Shown here: one piece after another, positions 28,301 to 39,265 of the stretch
Position numbering within the stretch: the first letter of the stretch is position 1
Layout of the letters: every line of letters begins with the position of its first letter
Origin: Gadus chalcogrammus
Taxonomy: Eukaryota; Chordata; Actinopteri; Gadiformes; Gadidae
Length of the DNA: 64,000 bases
Direction: 5' to 3'
Assembly (NCBI RefSeq): GCF_026213295.1
Contig: NC_079425.1
Location: 8,878,647-8,942,646 of the forward strand
Notes under the pieces: generated by a model
What the model was told of the DNA's origin: nothing
The model's input: the letters and a program-made list of their open reading frames with translations, nothing else
Database searches by the model: none
Position numbers and translations under genes: made by a program

Positions 28301-28598
28301 TTTTGTAGTATGCTGACTGCTTTAGTCTACATGAAGCTAAAAGAATAGCTGTGCAGTGTGGACAGGTATAGTATACAGACAGACTGACTGACTGACAAGA
28401 CAGTCTCACCTTTTGTCCGGGGTGCAGCTTTATCTTCCCCAAGGCTGTGGCTGGTACCGGCCGCGTTGTCATAGTGACCGGGCTAACGCCTCCTCCTCCT
28501 CCTCCTCGCTCCTGGTGGTCACCTCCCTCCGATGGACAGGTGCTGCTCACTAGCGCCCCTTGTGGTGAGCGCTTCCCCAAGCGGATCTTGGGCAGCAT
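20664..28598 (-). CDS. znf395: ZNF395/SLC2A4RG/ZNF704-family C2H2 transcription factor, eight coding exons
   Basis: Family members bind GC-rich promoter elements (GLUT4 enhancer, huntingtin regulatory region) and act in the nucleus. Exons, in gene order: 28410-28598, 27122-27363, 25524-25630, 25127-25329, 23151-23251, 22691-23036, 21002-21126, 20664-20775. Phases fit throughout, giving 474 aa (human ZNF395 has 513). Visible in order are an N-terminal RLGKRS motif, a VYVRCGS...[11 protein letters not shown] module, the IDVP and [14 protein letters not shown] motifs, an Asp/Ser-rich [10 protein letters not shown] region, EEPAPRKRK, one C2H2 finger at residues 256-279 (C-x4-C-x12-H-x4-H), [10 protein letters not shown], and the C-terminal Cys motif [19 protein letters not shown]. 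The start ATG has an in-frame TAG upstream. Sequence looks closest to ZNF395, but the neighbouring adaptor-like gene favours SLC2A4RG or ZNF704 by synteny, so the paralogue is unresolved. Confidence 0.88.
21002..21126 (-). CDS. znf395: ZNF395-like exon 7
   Basis: The 125-nt exon encodes [20 protein letters not shown]...PPRCHWPT plus two bases. Splice sites are CTTCAG and CAG/gtcagc. The sequence is weakly conserved but sits in the right place and phase. Confidence 0.8.
21127..22690 (-). other. Intron of the ZNF395-like gene; (TATG)n and no certain exon
   Basis: Contains a tetranucleotide (TATG/CATG)n tract at 21314-21378. A family-conserved stretch that usually follows the SEHSYQ-type motif was looked for and not found here. 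Confidence 0.5.
22691..23036 (-). CDS. znf395: ZNF395-like exon 6 (acidic EEDFYY and Pro-rich region)
   Basis: The 346-nt exon encodes [20 protein letters not shown], a long Pro/Ser-rich stretch, and [11 protein letters not shown]...SEHSYQ, ending CAG/gtaggc. The Pro-rich part is repetitive at DNA level (GGATGGGGGGAGGCC-like units). Confidence 0.92.
23151..23251 (-). CDS. znf395: ZNF395-like exon 5 (C2H2 zinc finger)
   Basis: The 101-nt exon encodes [20 protein letters not shown] and [14 protein letters not shown] with the paired Cys and His ligands. Splice sites are CCAACAG and GG/gtgaga. Confidence 0.96.
23291..24794 (+). mobile_element. Degenerate Harbinger DNA transposon with CAG target-site duplication
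   Basis: Termini GGGCCGTATTCACAAAG and its inverse CTTTGTGAATACGGCCC bound about 1.5 kb; both flanks read CAG (23288-23290 and 24795-24797), the CWG duplication known from fish Harbinger elements. Internal copies of the terminal motif (CACAAAG, CTCCTAA) occur. It sits in an intron of the ZNF395-like gene. Confidence 0.88.
23788..24321 (+). pseudogene. HARBI1-like transposase remnant (frameshifts and stop)
   Basis: Successive frames give [18 protein letters not shown], then [13 protein letters not shown] with a following stop codon and TPYLNP, then [20 protein letters not shown], then [14 protein letters not shown], and an Asp repeat from (GAT)n before the final stop. These are the ordered motifs of the DDE transposase C-terminal half. 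At least two frame changes and one stop make it non-functional. The N-terminal half is deleted. Confidence 0.88.
25127..25329 (-). CDS. znf395: ZNF395-like exon 4
   Basis: The 203-nt exon encodes [20 protein letters not shown]...[12 protein letters not shown], ending AAG/gtacgg. Splice phase matches both neighbours. Confidence 0.93.
25524..25630 (-). CDS. znf395: ZNF395-like exon 3
   Basis: The 107-nt exon encodes [20 protein letters not shown]...SPKQMDTPA. The acceptor CCATAG was chosen because it keeps the length and phase of the family's IDVPxR-xxx-MDEMM stretch. An upstream TTTTGCAG would add seven residues and is also in phase. Confidence 0.88.
25631..27121 (-). other. Intron of the ZNF395-like gene with repeat remnants
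   Basis: Contains a hAT-type MITE fragment ending TTACTGCCCACCTCTG (about 26440-26612) and a perfect 15-bp hairpin at 26974-27007. No exon is seen. Confidence 0.5.
26974..27007. repeat. Perfect 15-bp inverted repeat with 4-nt loop
   Basis: CAAAAGTTCCACCTG pairs with its inverse across TGCC. Confidence 0.92.
27122..27363 (-). CDS. znf395: ZNF395-like exon 2
   Basis: The 242-nt exon encodes [20 protein letters not shown]...SSCIDVPR plus two bases, between CCCAG and AG/gtgaga. The module resembles the N-terminal conserved region of ZNF395. Confidence 0.93.
28410..28598 (-). CDS. znf395: ZNF395-like exon 1 (first coding)
   Basis: The 189-nt coding part starts [19 protein letters not shown] and ends HPGQK/gtgaga. 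An in-frame TAG sits just upstream of the ATG, so this is the likely start. A GGA-rich codon run gives a short Gly tract. The 5' non-coding exon was not located. Confidence 0.9.
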
Positions 28599-31500
28599 AG
28601 CTGTCTATCTGGCCAGGAAGTCGGTCTTGTTTGTTTGTTGGGTCGGTTGGTTCGTGCTGTTGATGAAACAGCGCCCTGCTAAAGATTCTAATTATCACGC
28701 GGCAGATGGAGCCACAATGTTTCTGGAAGAAAGAAGGGGAACACACTGGTCAGGTTGGCGACTCATTGATGGCTTTTGAATGACACTCTTTTTTTCCACA
28801 CCCTTGCATCATGTATTTCTTGTTGACATGAACCAAAACAATACTCTGGGTATGGTTGCGTGCACCGAGTAGTCTTTTCCCTAAATGAGGGGTGAAATTC
28901 AAGCCACACGGACAGTGTTGGGACTCTGGTTCTACGGAAAACAAAACAATAATTTACAGTTAGGCCCAAGGGGGTCGGGATCTGGTGGGCTGAGTGCCCC
29001 TATCCTGTTACCCATTAGGAGCATAGAGACTTGATGGGGTGGGATTAGATGGGGGGGGCAGAGAAAGAGGGAGAGGGGAGACAAAGGTCGAGCGAGAGAC
29101 ATTAAAGTGAAAGGGAGGGAGAGCCAAATGGTAACAGTGGGGGCTTGGGTTCCCCTGCGACCCCTCCCCCATTTACACACCCCCTTTGAAAGTTCCAGTA
29201 GGGAGTGAGTAACACAGCTGGTACGCATGGCAACAAACTCCATTTTTATACATTAGTTCTAAAGACAGTATATGACACACTTTCTTCCGCTATATTACAT
29301 TTAGAACATCATCGTTTTCCACTTTTATCTTAATTGATTATCTCGCTTCATGCAGCCTCCCAACTATTTGCCAAGAATGAAAAAGAAAATCCGAGATAAA
29401 TTATGATAATTTATTTTATTTTTTTACTGTATTCCATAACGCGATATTATAAATCGTCCAATAAACCCATGAACAACGTATTACATTTGTTGAGAATACT
29501 GAAGACGGTGTTGTGACGGACCAGCAACTGCAATGGGTAACTTGGCTTGTCCTTTGGATAAACAACTCCAGTGGGCGGGTTTACCCCCTAGCGGCCAACT
29601 CTGAAATACCGCATGCCAGTACTGAAGGCTACTGTCCATCGTGTTTCTCTTTACAACAAAGTGAGAGGCCACAAAGAAATGGCACATAATCGGCATGCAT
29701 GACACAAAATCAAGTCACAAGCAGCCGACATGTATTGAACAGTAAATTGACGATATGTGTGTTGCATGATCTTGAAGTATATATTTTTCTATAAAGTTGA
29801 CTAAATATTGTTGTTTGAACAAATGCACATGCAGAAAATATAGATCTGTAGATCTAAACCTGCAAACGTACACATCAAACTGAGCAATATCTGAAATATT
29901 GTTAAAAAACATAACTCATATAATAGGCTAATAGCTTACCTGAATAGATACATTATTTGATACCAATTATTTTGCGAGGCTACATCATTAGTTGACTGTT
30001 AGTAGGCTGTAAAGTCTGTCATACAATAATGTGGTCACAGGGCCTCTCAAAATATTTTGGCTTGAGAGGACAACGCATGGTCGTTCCTTTTCTTGAGTAA
30101 CGTTAGCGTTAAAATACCCTAAGCTAGTAAATATGGCGTTTCAAAAGGTCGACTCTCTCCTTCGCTCGAATACATATCGCAGTGTTCCGCCAGCTTTTCG
30201 ACGATATAAACCAGAAGAAGGATAGAATTATACAGAAAAACAACCCAAAACTTCCAATGCATTTCGTGCACTCACCTCTGTCAATGCGTGCACACACCCC
30301 CTTCAAGACTCGCTGTGACCGGCTGCAACTTGAAATGCTGCTTGGTTTCTGCGCCCGGAGACGTTGGCAGAAAGGAGGAAATAAAACCCGGAGCAGATTT
30401 CCACGGCGGAACTGAACGACTTGCTATCTTATCATAAAGTAAAGGCTTTCTACACGATAACTCGCGAGCAACAGTAACGACGAAAATTGACGGGTTGAGA
30501 TGTCAATAACAGAACTAATATTATTATTAGTCGTTCTCTTATTCTTGCAATGTTCTTCGGTTCGGTGAACAGCATTGTGAGCTTCTCCTGTCCGCGTTTT
30601 CAAGTATGTCTCTCCTCAACGGTTTGCAGTACTTGTAGTAAACAAGTGACCATGTGGGAAGGATATCAGCGCTCATTGGTTGGTTCCAGGCTTCCAGCTC
30701 ACACACCCCTAAAATATAACTTGTTTACAGAGTTGAGGTTGCAGAAAGCCCACAATAACCATGCTGCAAGTTCAAATAAATTGGCATCGCTGGCCATGAT
30801 GAAGTTGTTTTTTCGTAATGTGAATGATAATAACACAATACAAATGCACGGATAGTATAAGGTCGTCGTAAACGCCGTTTCTGTACGACCCAACCTTGCA
30901 CCTTATTGTCTATTGTACACACATCTTGCGTTCTGATTCCACAACATACTCCGAGGGGGAAAAAGGCTTATATCTTCTGGGACAGACTCACGACTACTCA
31001 CTACCAGTCAAATAACGCCCCTTTTCACATACGGTTCTCCCGTGCAGTACGTGCAAAAATGAAAGAGCTACCCTTCCCGGGGAAGTACCAATACTCGTAA
31101 GCACATTTAAACAGCATGTGGCTACCGGTTGGGAAGTGCTTTATGTCAAACAAAATGGAAGGTCGACATGTTTCAAATACAGCTGGAACCACGTGTCCCG
31201 GGCAGCTAGGCTGTATACTGTTTTACTTCACTCGTTCCACTTCACAAAAACATACTATGACAATAGTGTAAAGAATCAGTCCACTAGATCTAAATCTCTT
31301 GAGTCGACATGAGATTAGGCCTTTATGTCCATTATGGCGAGACGGATCATCAATTTACCTTTACATTAGGCACATCGATTATATTTATTTTTGTGGTATT
31401 CTGTCTAGTTTGTGTTAACACAATTATGATACCACATAAATACAACTTTTTAATGATTGATTAAAAGATCACTATACAGTCATTAAAAATCATTTTTGAA

Positions 31501-33275
31501 TAATTAGAATCTAGCCACGATGGTCAATGGGTTAGCAGGTAGGTCCACATGCATGTCTGTATCGCCTCTGAGACCTGCCGTTTATCAGTGGGTATCTTCA
31601 TGACTTTCTGAGGTCATAACTTGATACTCCAACAGTTATCCTTTCCGCTTGCTCAGCTAGCCTATATGCATTTGGGCAATAATTAATAAGCCTGATTCTC
31701 TCCCATTGCTGAATTAATGGACCACAAAAGAGCCCTTGTCTGTCTCCTCTCCATCACAAAACATTGGTAAATCCCATCCCCATAACGCTCTGCTCTCGAT
31801 TGGTTCTCAAGGGCATGTCATAACCAGCATCATGAATAAGAGTAGTCTGTGTAGCCTAATGTAAATTGGGTCGAAAGGTATTTTTTTTATCAATAATTAT
31901 AAATCTTCTGATCATGACATTTTGTTTTGAGATGTACAATGAGACATGACATTATAATTGTCCATTGTCTGCTCCATCTTATCTTTTATGTATTTTGGTA
32001 TAGGCAAAATGTATTGTATTTAGTTAGATCCTCGGAGGAAATGGGGCAGACACCACCACCTGCTGGTATGCAGTTATTTCCTCTGAAGCATCCTCCGAAC
32101 GTAGGTAGGCTACTAGTTGGCCGTTTGCTGTAGTCAAGAGGTGTGTTCCTGTTCAACTCTTCGGCCACACAGGCGACGCAACAATCGGCCTTTGTCAAGG
32201 CAAGTTCTTTTAAGTCGGGTTGGTGTGTCAATGACTTTAAGCACAATATTTCGGTTGTCTGACGGTCAGCAAAGATGTCGTTCTGACTGTTGCGTCAGGG
32301 TTTATTGAAACGTGCGTTTCTGCACGCCTTCCTGCGTTGAGTCACCCTCTGTGGCCTTTAGCCAATGCTTGGCACGTAGGCTACCACAACTAGTCACCCA
32401 CATTCTACTCACAAGCAAGTGACAACTGATTTCAACATCTGATGAACTCATCCAATGAACGTCTGAAAGTTTTAAATCGTCTCAACCACAAAGCGGAGGT
32501 CAGAGTTAATACACTCGTATCGTATTTTCTGGATTTTTAAACCTCTTCCTCTCAGAGTTTGAGATTGAAACAAATGGTTGAAAAACTAAACCGGTTTGTT
32601 GGTAGCAAGGTTTTTTGTTGTTGCATAGATCAACATGACAATGTATCAATTAAAGGGCCATTCAATCTTGTTTGGAGTGGCCGATGGATTTATTGTTTGT
32701 AACATCAATTGTATGTAGTTTATCATTTAAGTAATAAATTATCAATATACCTGGCTGGAACAATATTTCAAATGGAATGTAGTGTAATGTACAGTAAATG
32801 CCCCATATCACAGTTACAAATGATAACATTTATTTCACAATGTAGGTCAAGTTAGTTTTGAATAACCAAGTACACAAATATTCCTGTTTGCAGCTTGGCA
32901 GAGGAGCACATAAAAAATATAGCCTTTGGGACTTTTATCATTCCGATAAAACGACCCATGGTCCTATTTAGATGTAACAAGATGTTTGTTTTAACTAGGA
33001 TGTAGACATGGTAACAGTTATAACTATAACTTGAACTTTCAAAACCTTGTAGATGTTTGGATTCATACATTTCCCCATAGATCTTCCTGCTCGAGAAAAC
33101 ACCAGAGGAAGCTCTTTCCCTTATGTCCAACCTGTCTTTGAATCAAAGGTGCATCGCCTCCTACTGCAGGGCTGGTTGTAATACAACAGAGTGTTCTGGA
33201 AGGAGTCGCCCTTCCCAGCCTCAGGGGCCCAGCAGTGCAGGCTTGCCGGGCTGCTCCGCCCTCTGCCTCTGGGGG
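28599..33275. other. Region between the ZNF395-like and adaptor-like genes; no gene recognised
   Basis: Probably 5' flank and non-coding exon(s) of the zinc-finger gene plus 3'UTR of the next gene. No open frame with family resemblance was found on either strand. Sequence is A/T-rich and mostly unique-looking. Confidence 0.5.
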
Positions 33276-33409
33276 TCAGTCAGGTGTTGAAAACGGGGAC
33301 AGGGCCCCGGATGTTTCCTTACTGTTCATCCCCTGACTTGTACTCCGTAACTTGGCTAGCAGCTGACCAGCTGGTGTGTTCAGGTCTCCAACCTGATGGT
33401 CACCCCCCT
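33276..33409 (-). CDS. Adaptor-like gene exon 5 (stop)
   Basis: The 134-nt exon follows TTTCCTTTCAG; it is the only open frame and matches the incoming phase. It encodes GGDHQVGDLNTPAGQLLAKL...SPFSTPD and stop TGA. Confidence 0.5.
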
Positions 33410-34221
33410 CTGAAAGGAAAATAACATGAGATAACTTTATTAATACCGTAACGGGAATTCATGTGTTTATTCAAGTTGTATATTACCTATTATGAGCAGA
33501 TTGAACTACTTTCTACTTACTATATTACAGCTGCATTTTGTTTTCTATGCACACACACACCTTATCTCCTCCTTCATCTGCCTTACACAATCACTCAACA
33601 GATCACTGAAAGACAGCAGGGGGCCCTATGACCTCGGAGGATGTCGAGTGGTTAGGGTTTTTGACTCCCAGACGAAAGAGACGAAAAAGATTCATCCACA
33701 GCCTAACCTGAAGCCGTTCTTGAGCAAGATATCTTACCGCTACTTTCTCCTCAATTGCATTCATTTGAATTCATCGTCTAACCTGAGTTCACTGTCTAAC
33801 CCCTACCTGCCCCTTAATGACATGACTCTAAATTCACTGTCTTACCCCCACCTTCACCTTAATGACATGCATCTGACTGAGTTCACTGTCTAACCCCTAC
33901 CTTCACGTCATGACATGTATCGGAATTCAATTTCTAACCCCTACCTTCTCCTTCTTGACATGTATCTGAATTCCCTGTCTTAGAACTAACTGCAAAATAT
34001 AAATATTGTCTGAACAAGTCTAAACCCTGCGGGACTTTCGGACAGGAAGAGGAGCCGACAAACAGACAGAGGAGGGGCGGTTTGACCTGGTTGTTTTTGG
34101 GGGACCAGGTGACATCTCCACGGTGTGTAGCTGGGTACACTCTCATCCTCAGAGCTCTGCACAGGCAGGGTGTTCTCTGCAACACACACAACAGAGTACC
34201 TCAACACACTTTGCTGTGTGT

Positions 34222-34318
<97 letters not shown>

Positions 34319-36499
34319 TGTGGGTGGGTGGGTGGGTGGGTGGGTGTCAGTATTTTGTTAGTCTCAGTAGAGTTCTCCACGGTTTCTCGGTTGGTGTCCT
34401 GTGTTCGCCTTTTGTGCTCATGGCTGTGCATCTGTTTTGGATGTCTCTAGTGCTGTCTTTCGTGGTTTAGCTTTATTTGTGTCCATGGCATTCTTGTCTG
34501 TCTGGCTTGGTGTACATATGTGTCAGTCTTGGCATGTGACTACCTCTTTTGTGTGGCCATGTCATTCTGTCCCTCTGTACATTTCTCACCATACTCATCA
34601 ATTTTTATGTCGTTGAACAGTGGGTTTTCTTTGGCTGACGTGGTGGAATCCTCCAGCTTTGCCTGCCAAATGATACAGTGTATACATTATGAAACACACT
34701 CACTAACAAAACTCAAACACAACCCCATGCAGCCACCCTGCTGTTTGGACAATTCGGTCACGTTGCGCCCTTAATCCTCACTCTCTCTCTACACAGTTCT
34801 TGTTACCCTTCTCCATCTAACCGTTGAGCTTGATCAACTCGATACATTTGGTCAGCTTTATTCAGTATATTCAATCCTTCCCTCTCTCTGCCCCAGTCCA
34901 ACCTGGTGTTCTCCCTTCCCTCCCCTTCACTCTGTCTCACCACTTTGGTCAACTCAGACGGTGTGTCCTCCACCACTGGCTCGGTCATGTCGAAGGTACG
35001 TCTGTGTGACAAACATGGAGACAAAGTCAAATCGGATCCACTCTGTCTTGTTGGTAAGTGGGAATAGGGTTGTTTTTGTGCAGCCTCATTCTTTAGTGTT
35101 GCTTGACCACATGATGAAAATGATTTTTAAGAGTCACGTTCACGTTCGTACTACCGATAAGGACTAGGCATTAGTAATGGAAAAGGGATCGTGGTATCTA
35201 GGGGCAATTTTCATCCCTAATACGGACAAGTATCTTTCAGATGTAAATGCAAACCTGTGCAAACACTTATTCTTGTCTTTAATTTGAATTTCAATTGACC
35301 TAAATACAACACAATAGGAGAACATTAAACATCCCTCCTGCTCTGTGTTCATGGCTAACCCTAACACTTTGTGTATCATTGTATTCTTGTTAGTATTGAG
35401 GGATCCTCTCACACGCTCACTCTTTCACTCATATGCTCACACATGCACAAGCATCCACACATGTACAGGCACAAAGTCACACACACTATGCAATATGCAC
35501 ATCATGGAAATCAACAATATGTATATACAGTATGATGACCAGAGAACCCCTGGTTGCCCTTAGTGTATTATAATAGGACAATTTGATGGAGTTCCTCGTA
35601 ATTAAAGTTTAAAGAAATATATCCTCAGGATTATCACATTATTTGATATAAAGTAGACGGTATTCACAAGGACCAAATTAATATAAAGAATAGGATAAGA
35701 GGGGTTGCTCCATATCGCTATGAAATGGGGACCTCATCTGGTGAGTAGTCGTTACTGCATCCAAGCCTCATCCGTACTTGCCCTACAGCACAATGTGATT
35801 CATAGAAGGGCTGGCTTGGCGAGACTGGTTTACACAACAAGATATAACCACCCTTTTCAGTTTGCAATTCGTTTGACGATGCAGGGCTAGTTATTCACAG
35901 GCAGCCAAGCAAAATATAAAAAGCTGTGTGTGTACCTAGTGATGGATAATTGTGTTGGCTTGGCGCTCAACCGTCAATTGTTTCTTCTATGTTTTGAAAA
36001 CATGGTCCATTTGACTACCTTCCAAAGGCAGTCAAATGTATATCCATGAAGATTACTTAAACTTACACTGTGTAACGTTTTAACTGCAGCTCTTTACTCC
36101 ATTGCAAAATATCAGAGTCAAACTATTTATAGATTTCTAAAGAGACCTTTATAGTTTCTCAATAAATCGACACTATATTGGCTTCATAATTATAGTTATA
36201 ACTACACCTCAAGCTGTTGGTGGCTGCTAATGGGAAAACAAACATACATAGATATTCTTCAAATAACCAAGGTTATTATAATCACCAACTTTCAATCAAA
36301 CATAACAGACTGACTTTACTTTTACTTTTCTGATTCTGACGGAAGTCTGCCCCACTGACCTTGCACAGCTGCTGCACAGTGAGGTGACGAAAATGGAGAT
36401 GATGAGGAGGAGGAGCAGGGAGAAGACACCCATGTCTGGAGAAACAGTGGCTGTGGAGAGCATCCAGGAACCCAGGAATTCTCTGCCTACGGGGGCCAT
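33276..36499 (-). CDS. Putative small transmembrane adaptor (LIME1/PAG1-type), five exons
   Basis: Five exons with AG/GT borders and compatible phases (36360-36499, 34941-35001, 34590-34662, 34087-34176, 33276-33409) join into 498 nt, 165 aa. The predicted protein has a short N-terminal ectodomain, a hydrophobic segment GVFSLLLLLIISIFVTSL (residues 24-41), then CSSCAR, a CxxC of the kind palmitoylated in LAT-family adaptors, and an acidic Ser/Thr-rich cytoplasmic tail with tyrosines in KIDEYGENT and SVPSYTPW. Mammalian LIME1 neighbours SLC2A4RG, and PAG1 neighbours ZNF704, in the order seen here beside the ZNF395-like gene. No YxN Grb2 motif was seen, and no close family match was recognised by eye. 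Start at 36499 or, if an internal acceptor is used, at Met 36433. Confidence 0.55.
33617..33985 (+). mobile_element. tRNA-derived SINE-like element with ~46-bp tandem tail
   Basis: The head GAGTGGTTAGGGTTTTTGAC and CAGCCTAACCTGAAGCCG resemble fish tRNA-derived SINEs. It is followed by about four units of 46 bp sharing TTCACTGTCTAACCCCTACC and TTAATGACATG. The B-box region is degraded. Confidence 0.55.
34087..34176 (-). CDS. Adaptor-like gene exon 4
   Basis: The 90-nt exon encodes ENTLPVQSSEDESVPSYTPW...PQKQP, between GTTGCAG and CAG/gtcaaa. Confidence 0.55.
34213..34347. repeat. (GT)n/(GGGT)n microsatellite
   Basis: Long (GT)n passing into (GTGG)n. On the adaptor gene's strand it reads (AC)n and lies 36 bases upstream of exon 4. 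Confidence 0.97.
34590..34662 (-). CDS. Adaptor-like gene exon 3
   Basis: The 73-nt exon encodes AKLEDSTTSAKENPLFNDIK...IDEY plus one base, between TTGGCAG and ATG/gtgaga. Confidence 0.58.
34941..35001 (-). CDS. Adaptor-like gene exon 2
   Basis: The 61-nt exon encodes RTFDMTEPVVEDTPSELTKV, between GTCACACAG and GTG/gtgaga; its first base completes an Arg codon. Confidence 0.58.
35236..35425. repeat. Dispersed repeat, copy 3
   Basis: Resembles 4972-5212, with shared AAACCTGTGC, AATTGACCTAAATA and TTTGTGTATCATTGTATTC blocks. Confidence 0.5.
36360..36499 (-). CDS. Adaptor-like gene exon 1 (transmembrane segment)
   Basis: The 140-nt coding part encodes MAPVGREFLGSWMLSTATVS, the hydrophobic helix and CSSCA plus two bases, ending AAG/gtcagt. 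A TTTCTCCAG just before the second Met could instead be an acceptor. Confidence 0.58.
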
Positions 36500-37626
36500 A
36501 TTGACTGAGACTGAGAGGGGGGAGGGGGATTTAACACAGATATCATCAGATCTATATATAATATAACTATAGGCAATATAGTCACACTCTTTGGTCCCAT
36601 CAGATTATTTAACACTTCAGTACGAGAGGAAGAAGTCATTTTAGATTTTCTTTCAATTATTTTATGTATCACTAACAACTACTTTATATCACAAATTTGT
36701 TCATGTTTCCAGCAAAAAATGGTGCTACCAGTACGTCTTCCTCAAGCTAAGAAAAGCAAGCAGCAACATTGTGTATTCAAACTACGCTTACGTGAGACCT
36801 ATTTTCCCTTACAAATGATATGTAAACTTGGATGCTCACTGCAGACGCAGGCCTGTTTTTCAGGAACTGGAAAGCAGGACAAACTGCTTTTTATTTTATT
36901 TTATTTATTATCTGAAACTATAGGTCTGGTCATTGTTTTTGCAATATTTTATACATATTTTTGTAATTTTGTTGTTTTGGCCACGTGAGAATGTTCTTGG
37001 CGTGTCAATTAATCACATTTCAGTGGAGTTGAAAAGAATGGAAGGCTAAATGATTGACAGCGAAGAAAGGAAGGAGTTTACTAAAGGAAAGAGTCAGACA
37101 TGATAGGAATTACTAACAACCAAAGTTAGCGTAACCATTATCAACTTTACAAAACTGGCCCAAATAGGATAAATCCTAACGGTTGTCTGTAATGGGCTAT
37201 TCTTTACAAATTGTGTGGTTTGGTTAAGAATAAATCACTCTTGAAGTTACACATACAGAGCGACGCGTTGTTTAGTCATCTTCTCTTATTTTAATGCGAA
37301 GTTTGTGTAGTGGGATGTTATGTTAATTACCTTATTATGCATTTCACATTTGGGAGTATTGTTAGAATGGCGCAAATATAAATAATAGACCAACTCTACA
37401 TATTTCATGGTGAAGTAGAAAGTGATGGAATAAAGCCCTTAATTTATGGACAAATTATCATGTAAATGCATACAACTTAGCACATACAAATCAACAACTT
37501 AGAGAAAGTTTGCATGAGTTATATCATTTAATTTGGAGAAATGTCAGGCCTTTCCAACTTCTGTGCGATAAAACTCTGATTTCTTAAAAAAGGTAAGCAT
37601 TAAATATGAAGAAAAACATTTAATTA

Positions 37627-37666
<40 letters not shown>

Positions 37667-39163
37667 CATATATATACCAAATGATGTGTTCTTGTTGAAT
37701 ACAAACTTTACTTCCATGACACTCACTGGCACCGTATATACAACAAGGGTTTCGCGTTGACCCACCACACCATAACATTCTGGACACTTTACATCATGAA
37801 GACATTCAACCATGCTGTGCATATCCTATGTGCACCCATGAAGCCCAACCAACATTTGGGGTGACTGAGGATAAGACCACAGGGCATAATCATTTGAGGG
37901 CTTCACACTGAGTATGAAGGAAGTGAACAAAAGTTTCTGCTCTGTGCCTCAGGCTTTCGCTTTCTATTGCTGTCTTGTGTGGAGAACAAGCTAACGTGAC
38001 TGTGGTAGTGGACTGGGGAGCTCCAGGCTGACTCAAGGCCTGGCTGTAGGCCAAGGTATGAAAAAATAAATTGTGTTATTATTTTTTCTTACAGTTCTCT
38101 GAAATAGAGATTCAATGAAAGATTAAGAGTTATCTGTTAAAATAACTAGTTATTAGTTATCAGGTAGTGGTAGTTCAGTTGTTCAAATTCAACGCACAAG
38201 CATTATTAATGTAAAAATCTGTATTATTAGAGCTTTTTTATTCTCTTTAGTCAATAGAAGAGAAGGTGGTTAAGAAATGCACTGAGCATGAAACTGAACA
38301 GATTGTACTGTAAAAAAAAAAAAGAGTGCTTCAGTGCAAAAAGAGAACAGGTTTCCTCCCAAACAGCCTTGAATACACACAGTGAAGAGCAAACATCAAA
38401 CCATCCCCTGTCATTTGATATGCTTGCATTTTTTGCTTAAGCTCCTAAGCAAAATAATATAATAGCAATCGTACACAAGAACTGAGGGTTTGAGTAAATA
38501 CAGTGCCCAACCTAGACCATGAAACTCAATCAACCATGCTCAGTGGAGTCCACAGTGATTGAGGATTCAATAGAAATTTCCCTAATGTTAAGTGGCAGGG
38601 TGTTCTTTGGTTAATGGAGCTGTCTATGAAGGTGAAACAATTATTTATACTGAACACACTGATAAAAAAAAGTGTTCATAATGAGTTAATGAACACGATA
38701 GAGCTCCCACACCTTTTTTTTATAAAATAAAATAAATTGCTTACAATACTGTTTATAAAACCTTCTATGGTAATATTAATGATACAGTTTAAGAGACAAT
38801 TTCATTGATTGTATGATATATAGCTTCCAAAAATAGTAATTATAGATAATAGTATAGATAATAATAGTAATACCAATTCAAGAAACGTGACTGGTCTCCA
38901 AACAAACATGTCATCATGTATTGTGTGTGCATACACAAGTACTACACTATAAATATGACAATTCACACTACCACATTTGTTATACGTGAAATTGTACATA
39001 GCAGTAAACACAGTAAATCAACAGGTATAAATACTCACAATTTAACACTTGAAGGGTGAGACTTTTTCTTGAACTCTGACCTCCTTAAAGACAGAAGACA
39101 GACAGCAAGTGGCTGTCACAATAGTAGTTTAGAACTCTGGCAGCAGAAAAAACAGACCACGCC

Positions 39164-39174
39164 CTCTCTCTCTA

Positions 39175-39260
<86 letters not shown>
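39164..39260. repeat. (CT)n microsatellite
   Basis: Mostly pure (CT)n in intergenic DNA. Confidence 0.95.
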
Positions 39261-39265
<5 letters not shown>

